This document shows positions 8,292-16,780 of a stretch of DNA of 64,000 nucleotides, piece by piece. Every line of letters starts with the position of its first letter. Position 1 is the stretch's first letter. Origin of the DNA: Psychrobacter sp. JB385 (GTDB lineage: Bacteria > Pseudomonadota > Gammaproteobacteria > Pseudomonadales > Moraxellaceae); assembly GCF_900163785.1 (NCBI RefSeq), contig NZ_FUKN01000008.1, forward strand, positions 1 through 64,000, read 5' to 3'. The notes below the pieces were generated by a model. That model did no database searches, was not told the DNA's origin, and saw nothing but the letters and a program-made list of their open reading frames with translations. The translations under genes were made by a program, and so were the position numbers.

Positions 8292-9161
8292 AGAGCAACT
8301 CCTTTTGTCTTACCTAAAATATTATTGTTGGTCTCATCCTAATCACTTGTGCTGGTCTTGCATCTGTAAGAAGGGGCAACGGCAGTCAATCTATATAGTG
8401 GGACGTAACAGACAGTCTGTGTTGATTTTTCTAAAACAAACAATGCATAGAGCAACATAAGAGAGGCGGTGACTATTCCTTATCACTTAACCTGTCATAA
8501 AAAACAGAAACATGCGGTTTTATAAAATGAGCATTATAAACAATGAGATTTATAGTACGTAATGCCACAAATCATTTACTTTAAAATAATAGCTAAGTTA
8601 TGAAATACTGCTTTGGTCACTTTGATCAAAAATAATATGTGAGATGCACAAAGTGTGTCGAGGAAGAAAGAAGGGGCAGGACAATCCGCTGTCTTTTTCA
8701 CAACTCGTCTTCCTGACAAGCGTTTGAGGTTCTAAATGTTATAATCATTTATGCTAACATCTAATCTAGATAAATGTTTATAAATAATTTTATCAACATC
8801 TGGTAAAAGCAACTATGAATAATTATTTATAGATATGATTTAAAATCATAAAAAATAATACAATTCATTTATGCCAAATATTAATGTTACTAGATTATTA
8901 CTAAATTTGTCTAATTTATAATGTTAAATTGTTACTCAATAGATTCTATAGGATATCAAGTGCAAATAACATTTATTTTATAAATAACGATTATAAACCG
9001 ATAATCAAATGTGATGCCGCAGACGGCTGAATATCTATAAAATGCTTATGATATTTTCAGACCAAATTTTTTAAGTGACCACACTTGTGGTTTAAATTTT
9101 TTAAAAGTACTGTCTGCAAGACAAATACATAAGCTGTATAAAGTATAAAAGAGGAGTCCGT
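8292..9161. other. Long AT-rich divergent intergenic region
   Basis: This 870-bp region separates the divergent symporter operon and the AGCS gene and must hold both promoters. No credible coding frame was found. Base composition is strongly AT-rich between about 8720 and 9060. The only ordered structure I can support is the repeat cluster at 9064-9104. A 7-bp inverted repeat spans 8661-8716 around a GC-richer island, but its long loop makes it weak. Confidence 0.6.
9064..9104. promoter_or_regulatory. Operator-like repeat cluster upstream of the AGCS symporter gene
   Basis: An 11-bp direct repeat AAATTTTTTAA occurs at 9064-9074 and again at 9094-9104, exactly 30 bp apart. Between the copies lies an inverted repeat, ACCACA (9078-9083) and TGTGGT (9086-9091). 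The cluster ends 57 bp before the start codon. It looks like a regulator site; the regulator is unknown. Confidence 0.4.
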
Positions 9162-10658
9162 ATGACCGAAGGGATAGCTGGTTGGTTCAACAACATCGTA
9201 AATTATGGTGTTAGTATTATTTGGGGAAACAATGAATGGTTGGTGGCTAACAACCCTTGGTACGGACTGTTAATGTTCGTACTGATTGGCGCTGGTCTTT
9301 ACTTCACTGTCGCTACACGCTTTATTCAGTTTCGCCATTTTGGCCATATGTGGAAATTATTACGTGTTTCGAACCAAGGCCGCAAAGATGGCGGTATCAG
9401 CTCATTTGAAGCTTTGATGACATCATTAGCCGCGCGCGTCGGTACTGGTAACTTAGCAGGGGTCGCGATTGCGATCTATCTTGGTGGCCCAGGGGCGGTG
9501 TTTTGGATGTGGATGACTGCCCTTGTCGGTATGTCAACCAGTTTTATTGAGTCAACGCTAGCACAGGCCTATAAAGTACCTCATACAGACAACGTGTATC
9601 GCGGTGGACCAGCTTATTACATTGAGAAAGGCCTAGGAATGCGCTGGCTAGCGATATTTTTCTCGATATGTTTGCTCGTCGCTTTTGGTCTGGCATTTAA
9701 TGGTGTGCAGTCAAATACGATTGCTCAAGCGACTAATGAGGCTTTCGGCGTTCCAACATGGATGACCGGATTGGTATTGGTGGTATTGGTTGCGCCAGTG
9801 GTATTTGGTGGTCTGCGTTCAGTCGCTCGTATCGCAGGTAAGATTGTCCCTGTGATGGCGATTTTGTATATCTTACTAGCGCTATTCATTATTGTTACTA
9901 ACTTTAGCCAGTTTCCAGCGGCGGTTGCCTTGATTGTCAAGTCGGCATTCGGCTTTGAGCAAGCGGCAGGCGGTGTGATTGGTTACGGTATCGCTCAGGC
10001 TATGATCAATGGTATCAAACGCGGTTTGTTTTCGAACGAAGCGGGTATGGGTTCGGCACCGAATGCGGCAGCAACGGCAAAAAGCCATCCTGATCATCCA
10101 GCGGTGCAAGGGTTTATGCAAATGCTGGGTGTTTTTCTAGATACGCTTGTGATCTGTACGGCAACGGCCTCAATCATCATATTGTCTGGCGTGGTCGATC
10201 CAAACGTTGAACAGGAAGGCATTCAGTTAACTCAGTTAGCCTTATCGCAATATGTTGGTGATTTGGGCGTGACATTTGTTGCTATAGCCATTTTCTTCTT
10301 CTCATTTACGTCTATTATTGCCAATTACAGTTATGGCGAGTCGAATCTTGAGTTTATCTCTGGTGCCAAAAACGCCAAAGTCATGATCATGATATTCCGC
10401 TTTATGGTACTCGCCATGGTGTTTGTGGGAGCTATCGCTAGCTTACCAGCAATTTGGAACTTTGCTGATTTATCAATGGGTCTTATGGCATTGGTCAACC
10501 TATTTGCTATCTTGATGTTGTCTCCCGTGGCACTAAGAGTCTTACGTGATTATGAACGTCAAGTCAAAGAAGGCAAAACAGGCGATCAAATCAAATTTGA
10601 TCCAAATAATTTTGTGAAGCTAAAAGATGAAGCCAATCGCGATGCTTGGACAGATTGA
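9162..10658 (+). CDS. Sodium:alanine symporter family protein (AGCS)
   Basis: Inner-membrane sodium/amino-acid symporter of the alanine/glycine:cation symporter family. The 498 residues contain about ten hydrophobic segments. The family signature GTGNLAGVAIAIYLGGPGA lies near residue 100, followed by SFIESTLAQAYK. The later stretch GLFSNEAGMGSAPNAAATAK is also diagnostic. GAGGAG sits just before the ATG. It is monocistronic, with a long regulated-looking upstream region and a terminator about 95 bp downstream. Alanine or glycine is the expected substrate, but this is not proven by sequence. Confidence 0.9.
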   Translation: MTEGIAGWFNNIVNYGVSIIWGNNEWLVANNPWYGLLMFVLIGAGLYFTVATRFIQFRHFGHMWKLLRVSNQGRKDGGISSFEALMTSLAARVGTGNLAGVAIAIYLGGPGAVFWMWMTALVGMSTSFIESTLAQAYKVPHTDNVYRGGPAYYIEKGLGMRWLAIFFSICLLVAFGLAFNGVQSNTIAQATNEAFGVPTWMTGLVLVVLVAPVVFGGLRSVARIAGKIVPVMAILYILLALFIIVTNFSQFPAAVALIVKSAFGFEQAAGGVIGYGIAQAMINGIKRGLFSNEAGMGSAPNAAATAKSHPDHPAVQGFMQMLGVFLDTLVICTATASIIILSGVVDPNVEQEGIQLTQLALSQYVGDLGVTFVAIAIFFFSFTSIIANYSYGESNLEFISGAKNAKVMIMIFRFMVLAMVFVGAIASLPAIWNFADLSMGLMALVNLFAILMLSPVALRVLRDYERQVKEGKTGDQIKFDPNNFVKLKDEANRDAWTD

Positions 10659-10754
10659 TTAAGACGATTTGACATAGCCATTTCAACATAGACTGATGAC
10701 CTACAATAGGCATGATTTTTAGATTGAATGGACGATAGGTAAGTGAGATAAACG

Positions 10755-10785
10755 AAAAAACCGCCTTTAGAAAGGCGGTTTTTTT
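10755..10785. terminator. Bidirectional intrinsic terminator
   Basis: An 8-bp GC-rich stem (10761-10768 with 10771-10778) is flanked by A6 on the left and T7 on the right. It can end both the AGCS transcript (+) and the convergent ETF-QO transcript (-). Confidence 0.9.
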
Positions 10786-10827
10786 GTGCGTGTTATTGAT
10801 TAAAAATGAAGTCCCTACAACGATGGT

Positions 10828-12630
10828 TTACATGTTGGGATAATTGGGGCCGCCGCCGCCTTCTGGCGTGACCCAAGTGATATTCTGCGATGGGTCTTTG
10901 ATATCACAGGTTTTGCAATGCACACAGTTTTGGGCATTGATAACAAACTTGGCACCTTCGGCATCTTTTACCACTTCATACACCCCTGCTGGGCAATATA
11001 AACGCGCAGGTTCAGCATACAAAGGCAAATTGATCGAAATAGGAACCGTAGGGTCGGTCAATTTCAAATGCGTCGGCTGATCTTCAGCATGGTTGGTATT
11101 AGAGATAAAAACGGATGACAATTTATCAAACACCAATTTGCCATCAGGCTTCAGATAGGTCGGCTTGTAGGCATGATTGGCACGCTCTAGCTGGTCATAA
11201 TCTGGCAGATTGTCATGTATGGTAAATGGCATTTTACCTTTTAAGATGTTGTGCTCGAGGAAAATAAATGCGCCGCCCATAAATTGACCCATACGGTGCA
11301 TCGCAGGCGAAAAGTTACGCGATTCGTAGTTGTCTTGATAGAGCCATGATTCTTTATACATGGTGCTATAAGCGACGACTTCATCGTGTTGACGCCCAGC
11401 TTGTGTGGCTTCAAAAATTGCTTCGGCTGCGAGCATACCTGACTTCATAGAAGTATGGGTGCCTTTAATTTTGGCAGGGTTTAGGAATCCAGCATCGTCA
11501 CCCACTAATACACCACCTGGGAAGGTGAATTTTGGTAAAGAGTTCAGTCCACCTTTGGTCAAAGCACGCGCGCCATAGGAAATACGTTTACCACCTTCTA
11601 ATACATTTTTGATGACAGGGTGGGTTTTTAAACGCTGTAGCTCATCAAACGGAGACATGTAGGGGTTGTGGTAAGACAAGTCAGCGACAAGTCCAAAACT
11701 GACTTGGTTGTTTTCGTCGAAGTATAACCACCAGCCGCCGGTAGAACCAGTCTCGGTCAACGGCCAGCCAAGACCATGCATGACCACGCCTTGCTCATGT
11801 TTTTCTGGCGTAACTTCCCACAGCTCTTTTAAGCCGATACCATAATGCTGAGGGTCTGAGTCTTTATCAAGACTGAAACGACTAATCAAGCGCTTGCCTA
11901 GATGACCACGACTGCCTTCAGCGAAGACCGTATATTTGGCAAGCAGTTCGTAACCTGGCTCAAAACTTGGCTTGGCTTCACCATTGGCAGCAACACCCAA
12001 ATCACCTGTTAGAATACCGCGAACTGAGCCGTCATCGTTGTATAAAATGTCGTCCGCAGCAAAACCTGGGAACATCATGACTTCAAGCTCTTCTGCTTGT
12101 ACTGCCAACCAGCGAACCACATTGCCAAGCGAGACAATATAGTTGCCATTATTATGCATCGGCGCTGGAATTAAAGCATCTGGGACTTTGGTGGAGCGTG
12201 TGGCTGAGTTTAGGTAGTAAAAGCGATCTTCGGTTGCAGGTACGTTTAGCGGTGCGCCTTTTTCTTTCCAATCTGGTATCAGCTCATTCAACGCACGTGG
12301 TTCAATGACTGCGCCCGATAGAGTATGGGCACCAAATTCAGAACCTTTTTCAACCACACAAACCATAAACTCATCGTTGCCCGCTTCAATAGCAAGCTGA
12401 CGCAGGCGGATAGCAGTAGAAAGACCAGCAGGTCCACCGCCAACGATGATAACGTCAAATTCCATCGACTCACGTTCGACTTCAGGCTCAGCTACAACAG
12501 GCTCTACGGCAACCGGTGCTGCTTCTGTCTGCTCTGCTTTGTTCAAATTTGCCGTCTCTGTCGCTACTGTTGTGTCAGTATTCACAGTGTCACCATCAAT
12601 GACTGGCTTTTGATTGTCTTGCTCTTGCAT
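10828..12630 (-). CDS. Electron transfer flavoprotein-ubiquinone oxidoreductase
   Basis: Membrane-associated FAD and 4Fe-4S enzyme that passes electrons from reduced ETF (from acyl-CoA and other dehydrogenases) to ubiquinone. The FAD-binding motif DVIIVGGGPAGLSTAIRL follows an N-terminal segment of about 55 acidic, Ala/Glu/Val-rich residues. The C-terminal ferredoxin-like domain has CPAGVYEV and NCVHCKTCDIKDP, giving the cluster cysteines, and ends in TPEGGGGPNYPNM. The start at 12630 is supported by TTAGGAG upstream, so the extension is probably translated. Total length is 600, against about 550 for close relatives. The gene is monocistronic. The fadBA genes of the same pathway are 30 kb away in this window. 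Confidence 0.95.
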   Translation of the reverse strand: MQEQDNQKPVIDGDTVNTDTTVATETANLNKAEQTEAAPVAVEPVVAEPEVERESMEFDVIIVGGGPAGLSTAIRLRQLAIEAGNDEFMVCVVEKGSEFGAHTLSGAVIEPRALNELIPDWKEKGAPLNVPATEDRFYYLNSATRSTKVPDALIPAPMHNNGNYIVSLGNVVRWLAVQAEELEVMMFPGFAADDILYNDDGSVRGILTGDLGVAANGEAKPSFEPGYELLAKYTVFAEGSRGHLGKRLISRFSLDKDSDPQHYGIGLKELWEVTPEKHEQGVVMHGLGWPLTETGSTGGWWLYFDENNQVSFGLVADLSYHNPYMSPFDELQRLKTHPVIKNVLEGGKRISYGARALTKGGLNSLPKFTFPGGVLVGDDAGFLNPAKIKGTHTSMKSGMLAAEAIFEATQAGRQHDEVVAYSTMYKESWLYQDNYESRNFSPAMHRMGQFMGGAFIFLEHNILKGKMPFTIHDNLPDYDQLERANHAYKPTYLKPDGKLVFDKLSSVFISNTNHAEDQPTHLKLTDPTVPISINLPLYAEPARLYCPAGVYEVVKDAEGAKFVINAQNCVHCKTCDIKDPSQNITWVTPEGGGGPNYPNM

Positions 12631-12850
12631 ACCTACTCCTAAACTTTTAGTGGCTTATCTCAGGGCATCATTAGCTTAACACTTGAATAATCGACTTGCG
12701 GCGCTAACTTTACTCAGACATATGGCTGCCCAATAAAAACTGTTTTGATAATATTGATCGACTTATTTCTATCAAAGCAGTTTATCTAAGGATATCAATA
12801 CATAACGTAAAATGTGCCATCAATATGAAATTTTACTTTATCAGGGCAAT

Positions 12851-12915
12851 AAAAAACCGTTACTCATTATAAAAGAAAAATCCCACAAACACGACACGCA
12901 TTTATGAGTAACGGT
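12851..12915 (-). other. Long-loop inverted repeat with T-run on the minus strand
   Basis: Perfect 12-bp arms ACCGTTACTCAT (12856-12867) and ATGAGTAACGGT (12904-12915) enclose a 36-base loop. Read on the minus strand, the hairpin is followed by T6, so it resembles a terminator or attenuator about 220 bp upstream of ETF-QO. The rest of the 405-bp gap 12631-13035 shows no supported feature. Confidence 0.5.
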
Positions 12916-13035
12916 GTTAAGGTAAACGCGAAGTAATAAAGGTATTAAAATGATAAAAGCCAATCATACCCGAAACTAAAATTTATAGTAGTAATAGATT
13001 TGCCAAACTTTGACTACTCAGTAAAGGAATACATG

Positions 13036-13749
13036 ATGAACGACAATGCAAATAACGCTATGGGAAATAACGAAAACATCACTGACGCCATGAGTAATAA
13101 GACTTCCCACTTAAATAATATTGATGCGCTCAGTCAATATATAAAGGATACAGCTGGAGTACGTGAGGGACGCGACATACCACCATTAGAAAACTGGCAT
13201 CCCAAAAGTGTGGCCGACATGGATTTAGTGATAAAATCTAATGGAGAGTGGTGGCATGAAGGTGAGAAAGTGACCAGAGAGTCATTGGTTAGCTTATTTG
13301 CCTCCATTTTATGGAAAGAAGACAATAAGGGTAGTACTGAGTATTTCTTAAAGACGCCTGTACAAAAACTTCGTATTCAAGTGGAAGATGCACCGTTATT
13401 CATCACTGATGTGGGTATTGTCAAAGAAGACGGCGAAAGTTGGCTGGAGTTTACGACGACGACAGGGGATGTGGTACGCTTAGATGATGAGCATCCTATC
13501 ACATTACAAGCGTATCATCCTACCCTGAATCATAGCGCAGATGTGAGTTCTGAAAACAAGCAAGAGCAAGTAAGCGGTGTATCTGTAAGACCCTATATGA
13601 CTGTGAGAAATGGTTTAAGGGCGCTTATTGCTCGTCATACTTTTTATCATTTGACTGAGATTGGCAAATTAACAGAATCGAATGGCGAAACAATACTCAC
13701 CTTACAGAGTGGCGCCAAGTCTTATCAGATTTCGATGCCAGCTGATTAA
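13036..13749 (+). CDS. DUF1285 domain-containing protein
   Basis: A cytosolic protein of 237 residues in a conserved family of unknown function. The diagnostic stretch runs PPLENWHPKSVADMDLVI, then NGEWWHEGEKVTRESLVSLF and TPVQKLRIQVEDAPLFITDV. ATG at 13036 is chosen because AAGGA lies seven bases upstream; the adjacent ATG at 13033 is too close, and the TTG at 13000 has no ribosome binding site. An acidic insertion near HSADVSSENKQEQVSG separates the two halves. Monocistronic. Confidence 0.85.
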   Translation: MNDNANNAMGNNENITDAMSNKTSHLNNIDALSQYIKDTAGVREGRDIPPLENWHPKSVADMDLVIKSNGEWWHEGEKVTRESLVSLFASILWKEDNKGSTEYFLKTPVQKLRIQVEDAPLFITDVGIVKEDGESWLEFTTTTGDVVRLDDEHPITLQAYHPTLNHSADVSSENKQEQVSGVSVRPYMTVRNGLRALIARHTFYHLTEIGKLTESNGETILTLQSGAKSYQISMPAD

Positions 13750-13894
13750 ATATCATTGATATGAGTTTGGTAAAAGTAACCTTGTCACAGCAATTTACTC
13801 ATTGCAATCCCCCTATTAGCTATTATAATTTTATGCATCAGACAATGTCTTTATCCGCGCTTCTATTTGGATGATTACTATTGGGAAGCATATT

Positions 13895-13931
13895 ATGAAA
13901 TTGGAAAACTAGCATGAATTGGACAAACAGC
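13895..13931. repeat. Degenerate tandem repeat before murI
   Basis: Two imperfect units, ATGAAATTGGAAAACTAGC (13895-13913) and ATGAATTGGACAAACAGC (13914-13931), sit head to tail, with a third beginning at 13932. They lie just before the proposed murI start and probably arose by slippage. Confidence 0.55.
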
Positions 13932-13944
13932 ATGAAGATGACGT

Positions 13945-14964
13945 GTGTATAAAAATGACAATAAACTTATAATGGGTATCACCGACAATCCTTCTATCAA
14001 TGTTGTGAAAGTACGGACAGATACTTTCACAGATAGTACGTCCGTAAAAGTTAATGAATTGGGCATAAAGAGCGTATTAACTCCGCCAGAATCAAACTAC
14101 AACGCCTGTAAAGCTCCTATTGGCGTGTTTGATTCTGGTATTGGAGGCTTATCAGTTTATCTGCATTTAGCGCAGCAATTGCCTGCTGAGCGTTACGTAT
14201 ACTATGCTGATACATTAAATGTGCCTTATGGCAATCGCGATAGCGAAGATATAGAAGCTTTGACCCTGACCGCAGTAGAATGGTTATATCAGCAAGGCTG
14301 TAAGCTTATCGTCATGGCGTGCAATAGTGCCTCAGCCTATGCATTAGAAAAAGCCCGACGCTGTTATCCGCAACTATTGATTGTCGGCTTAGTGCCAGCC
14401 TTAAAACCTGCGGTATTGGCAAGTAAAAGTGGTCTTGTAGCCGTATTGGCGACTAAAGCCACCTTGAACGGGTCGCTGCTCAATGATGTCATTGATAAGA
14501 TTGCAAAACCCAACCATGCAGAAGTTGTAAAGTATTTTGATCCGCAGCTGGTGCCGTGGGTAGAGGCGGGAATGCCAGAGCAGGATGTGACAGCTGAGCG
14601 CTTGCGTCAGCAATTACGAGTCTTTGCCAATGATGGCGTTGATCAATTGGTATTAGGCTGTACCCATTATCCCTTTTTTAAACCGTTTTTGTTGGATGAG
14701 ATTGCAAGGCAGCATCTGGCTATGCAAGTTGTAGATTCTGGACAGGCCATTGCTGAGCGGGTTAAGCAGCTGCTGGTTATGAACCATCTATCTGCATGTG
14801 CTCATAATGAACCAGAAGACAGTGATTTAGATATCAATAAAAAAACAAATGTCGATATTAAGCATCCATTAACTTTTTATGCCACAAGATATGATGATAA
14901 ACTCAATGTTTTGATACAGCGCCTGCTTGGTGAAGAGACAATATTGCAATACTATACTAAATAG
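13945..14964 (+). CDS. murI: Glutamate racemase
   Basis: Interconverts L- and D-glutamate in the cytoplasm, supplying D-glutamate for peptidoglycan. The core begins at APIGVFDSGIGGLSVYLHLA. The two catalytic cysteines lie in MACNSASAYAL and LGCTHYPFF. The start is uncertain: GTG at 13945 and ATG at 13972 both lack a strong ribosome binding site. Either way, about 45-55 residues precede the usual start of the fold, without recognisable features. There is also a variable polar insertion before the last helix (around EPEDSDLDINKKT). Usual family length is about 265; here it is up to 339. Confidence 0.92.
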   Translation: MYKNDNKLIMGITDNPSINVVKVRTDTFTDSTSVKVNELGIKSVLTPPESNYNACKAPIGVFDSGIGGLSVYLHLAQQLPAERYVYYADTLNVPYGNRDSEDIEALTLTAVEWLYQQGCKLIVMACNSASAYALEKARRCYPQLLIVGLVPALKPAVLASKSGLVAVLATKATLNGSLLNDVIDKIAKPNHAEVVKYFDPQLVPWVEAGMPEQDVTAERLRQQLRVFANDGVDQLVLGCTHYPFFKPFLLDEIARQHLAMQVVDSGQAIAERVKQLLVMNHLSACAHNEPEDSDLDINKKTNVDIKHPLTFYATRYDDKLNVLIQRLLGEETILQYYTK

Positions 14965-15129
14965 TTGCTATTATTTTTGTTTGAATAGGTGCCTAAGTTT
15001 TGGTATGGATTTAATCGAAATAAGTTGAGCTCACCTTTGCCAGAATATGCTAGGCTGTGAAAAACAAGATATTTGTGCTTTGTCTTATATCATATTCTAT
15101 TGTGTCACGACCTAAGCCTAGAGGTAATT

Positions 15130-16116
15130 GTGCCAAACCGCCGCTACCATATCCATGTTATATGCGCTGACAATGATCAATTACTGGCCTTGGACCGACT
15201 AGCCATATTTTTTCAGACCCGCGCATTTTTGACGTATGATGTGTCCAGTAAGCTGGCCAAAGCATCATTGTATGGGCGGCAATGCATCGATTCTTGTGAT
15301 TATGCATTGATGCTCATTGGAGACAGCTACGGTACCGTACAAAAAACGGGTGTTAGCCAAATGCATTTGAGCTATTTGAATGCCAAAGCCAAAACCAAAC
15401 CGTTAATCATACTGATCAAAAATCATCGTCAGGATGCGAATATCAGTCGTCAATTGCAAGAATTCATCAAGTTAGTCGTGAGGCAGGACAATCAGCTGTA
15501 TTATTACGACACAGAAGAAGACATCGATCACCTAATCGTGCAGGCTTATTATAATACGCTGAGTCATCACAAAGTGGTGGGGGGCTGGGCAAGAGGCGAT
15601 GAAGAACTGATTGAGTTTAGCAAACAGTCGGTGTCTGAAAGGTTCTCTGATCTCCTTTCTAATAGTAAAGCGACTAAAAAAGAAGAGTATCTCGATAATG
15701 ACGCCATGACTGATAGGGTTAGCAAACCAATTGCGTTGCAAGAATCTTTTGATATTTACTACAGTGCCCAAGCGTATGAGGGCGGTAATTTAACAGATGT
15801 TACCAGAAGCATGACATTAACTTGGCAGGAAGTATTGGCGGTGTTAGTGAGAATACCGACGACTTTTTCCAGCTATGGCTTACAAAATTTTATCAATCGT
15901 TTGATAGCAACTAAAGCGGAACAAGATATCAAACAAGATATGCCAAATGTCCACGCGGTCTCACGTTGCCAAATTTCTCAAGATGATTTTAATAAATTAC
16001 AGCGACAATTGGTCAGTGCAAATTGGATACAACTCACCACTTATGGCAATCGAGTGTCACAAGAGCTTTGGAAATTGACGTTTTATGCAAAAAGTTTGTT
16101 AAATACCGAAGAGTGA
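15130..16116 (+). CDS. DUF4062-like protein of unknown function
   Basis: The start is GTG at 15130, behind GAGG, rather than an upstream ATG without a ribosome binding site; this gives 328 residues. The N-terminal half (about 1-150) resembles DUF4062 domains. It has a beta-strand start (YHIHVICADND), CDYALMLIGDSYGTVQKTGVSQMHLSYLNA, and then KPLIILIKN; in that family this part resembles TIR-like or nucleoside-binding Rossmann folds. The C-terminal half (about 215-328) looks like a small helical, possibly winged-helix, domain. No signal peptide or membrane segment. No neighbour suggests a pathway. The DUF4062 relation is made by eye. Confidence 0.6.
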   Translation: MPNRRYHIHVICADNDQLLALDRLAIFFQTRAFLTYDVSSKLAKASLYGRQCIDSCDYALMLIGDSYGTVQKTGVSQMHLSYLNAKAKTKPLIILIKNHRQDANISRQLQEFIKLVVRQDNQLYYYDTEEDIDHLIVQAYYNTLSHHKVVGGWARGDEELIEFSKQSVSERFSDLLSNSKATKKEEYLDNDAMTDRVSKPIALQESFDIYYSAQAYEGGNLTDVTRSMTLTWQEVLAVLVRIPTTFSSYGLQNFINRLIATKAEQDIKQDMPNVHAVSRCQISQDDFNKLQRQLVSANWIQLTTYGNRVSQELWKLTFYAKSLLNTEE

Positions 16117-16356
16117 GATTACTAGTGCACTGTATTCGCCTTTGACAGTATCAAGACGTCTTTATAAAAAAGAGGCTTAGCGTACTATTAATGTAAGTAT
16201 AGCCAAGACTACGTTTTGTAATACAAAGCATACGCGCTAACGGTTGTGAAATGGCTTGAGACTGAGGATAATAAGATCTATAAGATTTTTGTCTTATTAC
16301 TTACAACAAAATTATAAATGCATCAAATAATACGGACTAGTTAAGGAGCGCGCACC

Positions 16357-16656
16357 ATGAGTAACTCTAAAAATGATGAATTATTAAGAGAATTGGATGG
16401 CTTAGAAAAGTCCATGCATGATGCTGAGAAGTTTCATACGTTAGAAGAGCAAGTAGCGGATATGAAGCGTCGCGGTATTGACCCAAGCCAAGTCTACAAA
16501 GAGCTAGACAATAGAGAAGAAGACGAAGATTGGGGCGACGCCACTTGGAAAGAAAACGGTAAGTGGGAACCAAAAACGCCAGCCGATTTGGACGAAAAGG
16601 CACGTGAGAATTGGAATGGCGACAATGGCAAACCAAACCCACCACCAATTGTCTAA
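16357..16656 (+). CDS. Small acidic hypothetical protein
   Basis: No family was recognised. The 99 residues are very hydrophilic, with a likely helical N-terminal half (ELLRELDGLEKSMHDAEKFH) and an acidic, Trp-containing C-terminal half (EEDEDWGDATWKENGKWEP) ending in a Pro-rich tail. AAGGAG nine bases before the ATG and a terminator directly downstream support it as a real single gene. The preceding 240 bp hold no other supported gene. Confidence 0.75.
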   Translation: MSNSKNDELLRELDGLEKSMHDAEKFHTLEEQVADMKRRGIDPSQVYKELDNREEDEDWGDATWKENGKWEPKTPADLDEKARENWNGDNGKPNPPPIV

Positions 16657-16721
16657 GTTCTTTTTGCTAATTGCTATTTAATATTAAGCTGCACATCGCT
16701 AAATCGTTAATTGAAGACAAT

Positions 16722-16757
16722 AAAAAGGCCACGCTAATAGAAGCGTGGCTTTTTTTA
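16722..16757. terminator. Bidirectional intrinsic terminator
   Basis: A GC-rich stem of about 9 bp (GGCCACGCT with AGCGTGGCT) is flanked by A5 and T7, between the small acidic gene (+) and the transglycosylase gene (-). It can serve both. Confidence 0.88.
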
Positions 16758-16780
16758 TCTATTGAATGGTTTAATAAATA

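Noticed and set aside
8278..8460. Plus-strand frame at the start of the long intergenic region
   Set aside because: It overlaps the start of the small symporter subunit, has no ribosome binding site, and its sequence is unlike a protein.
16258..16305. GAGACTGAGGATAA and a TAATAAGA/TCTTATTA repeat
   Set aside because: The first resembles an arm of the dispersed repeat, but the core is absent; the second is short and AT-rich.
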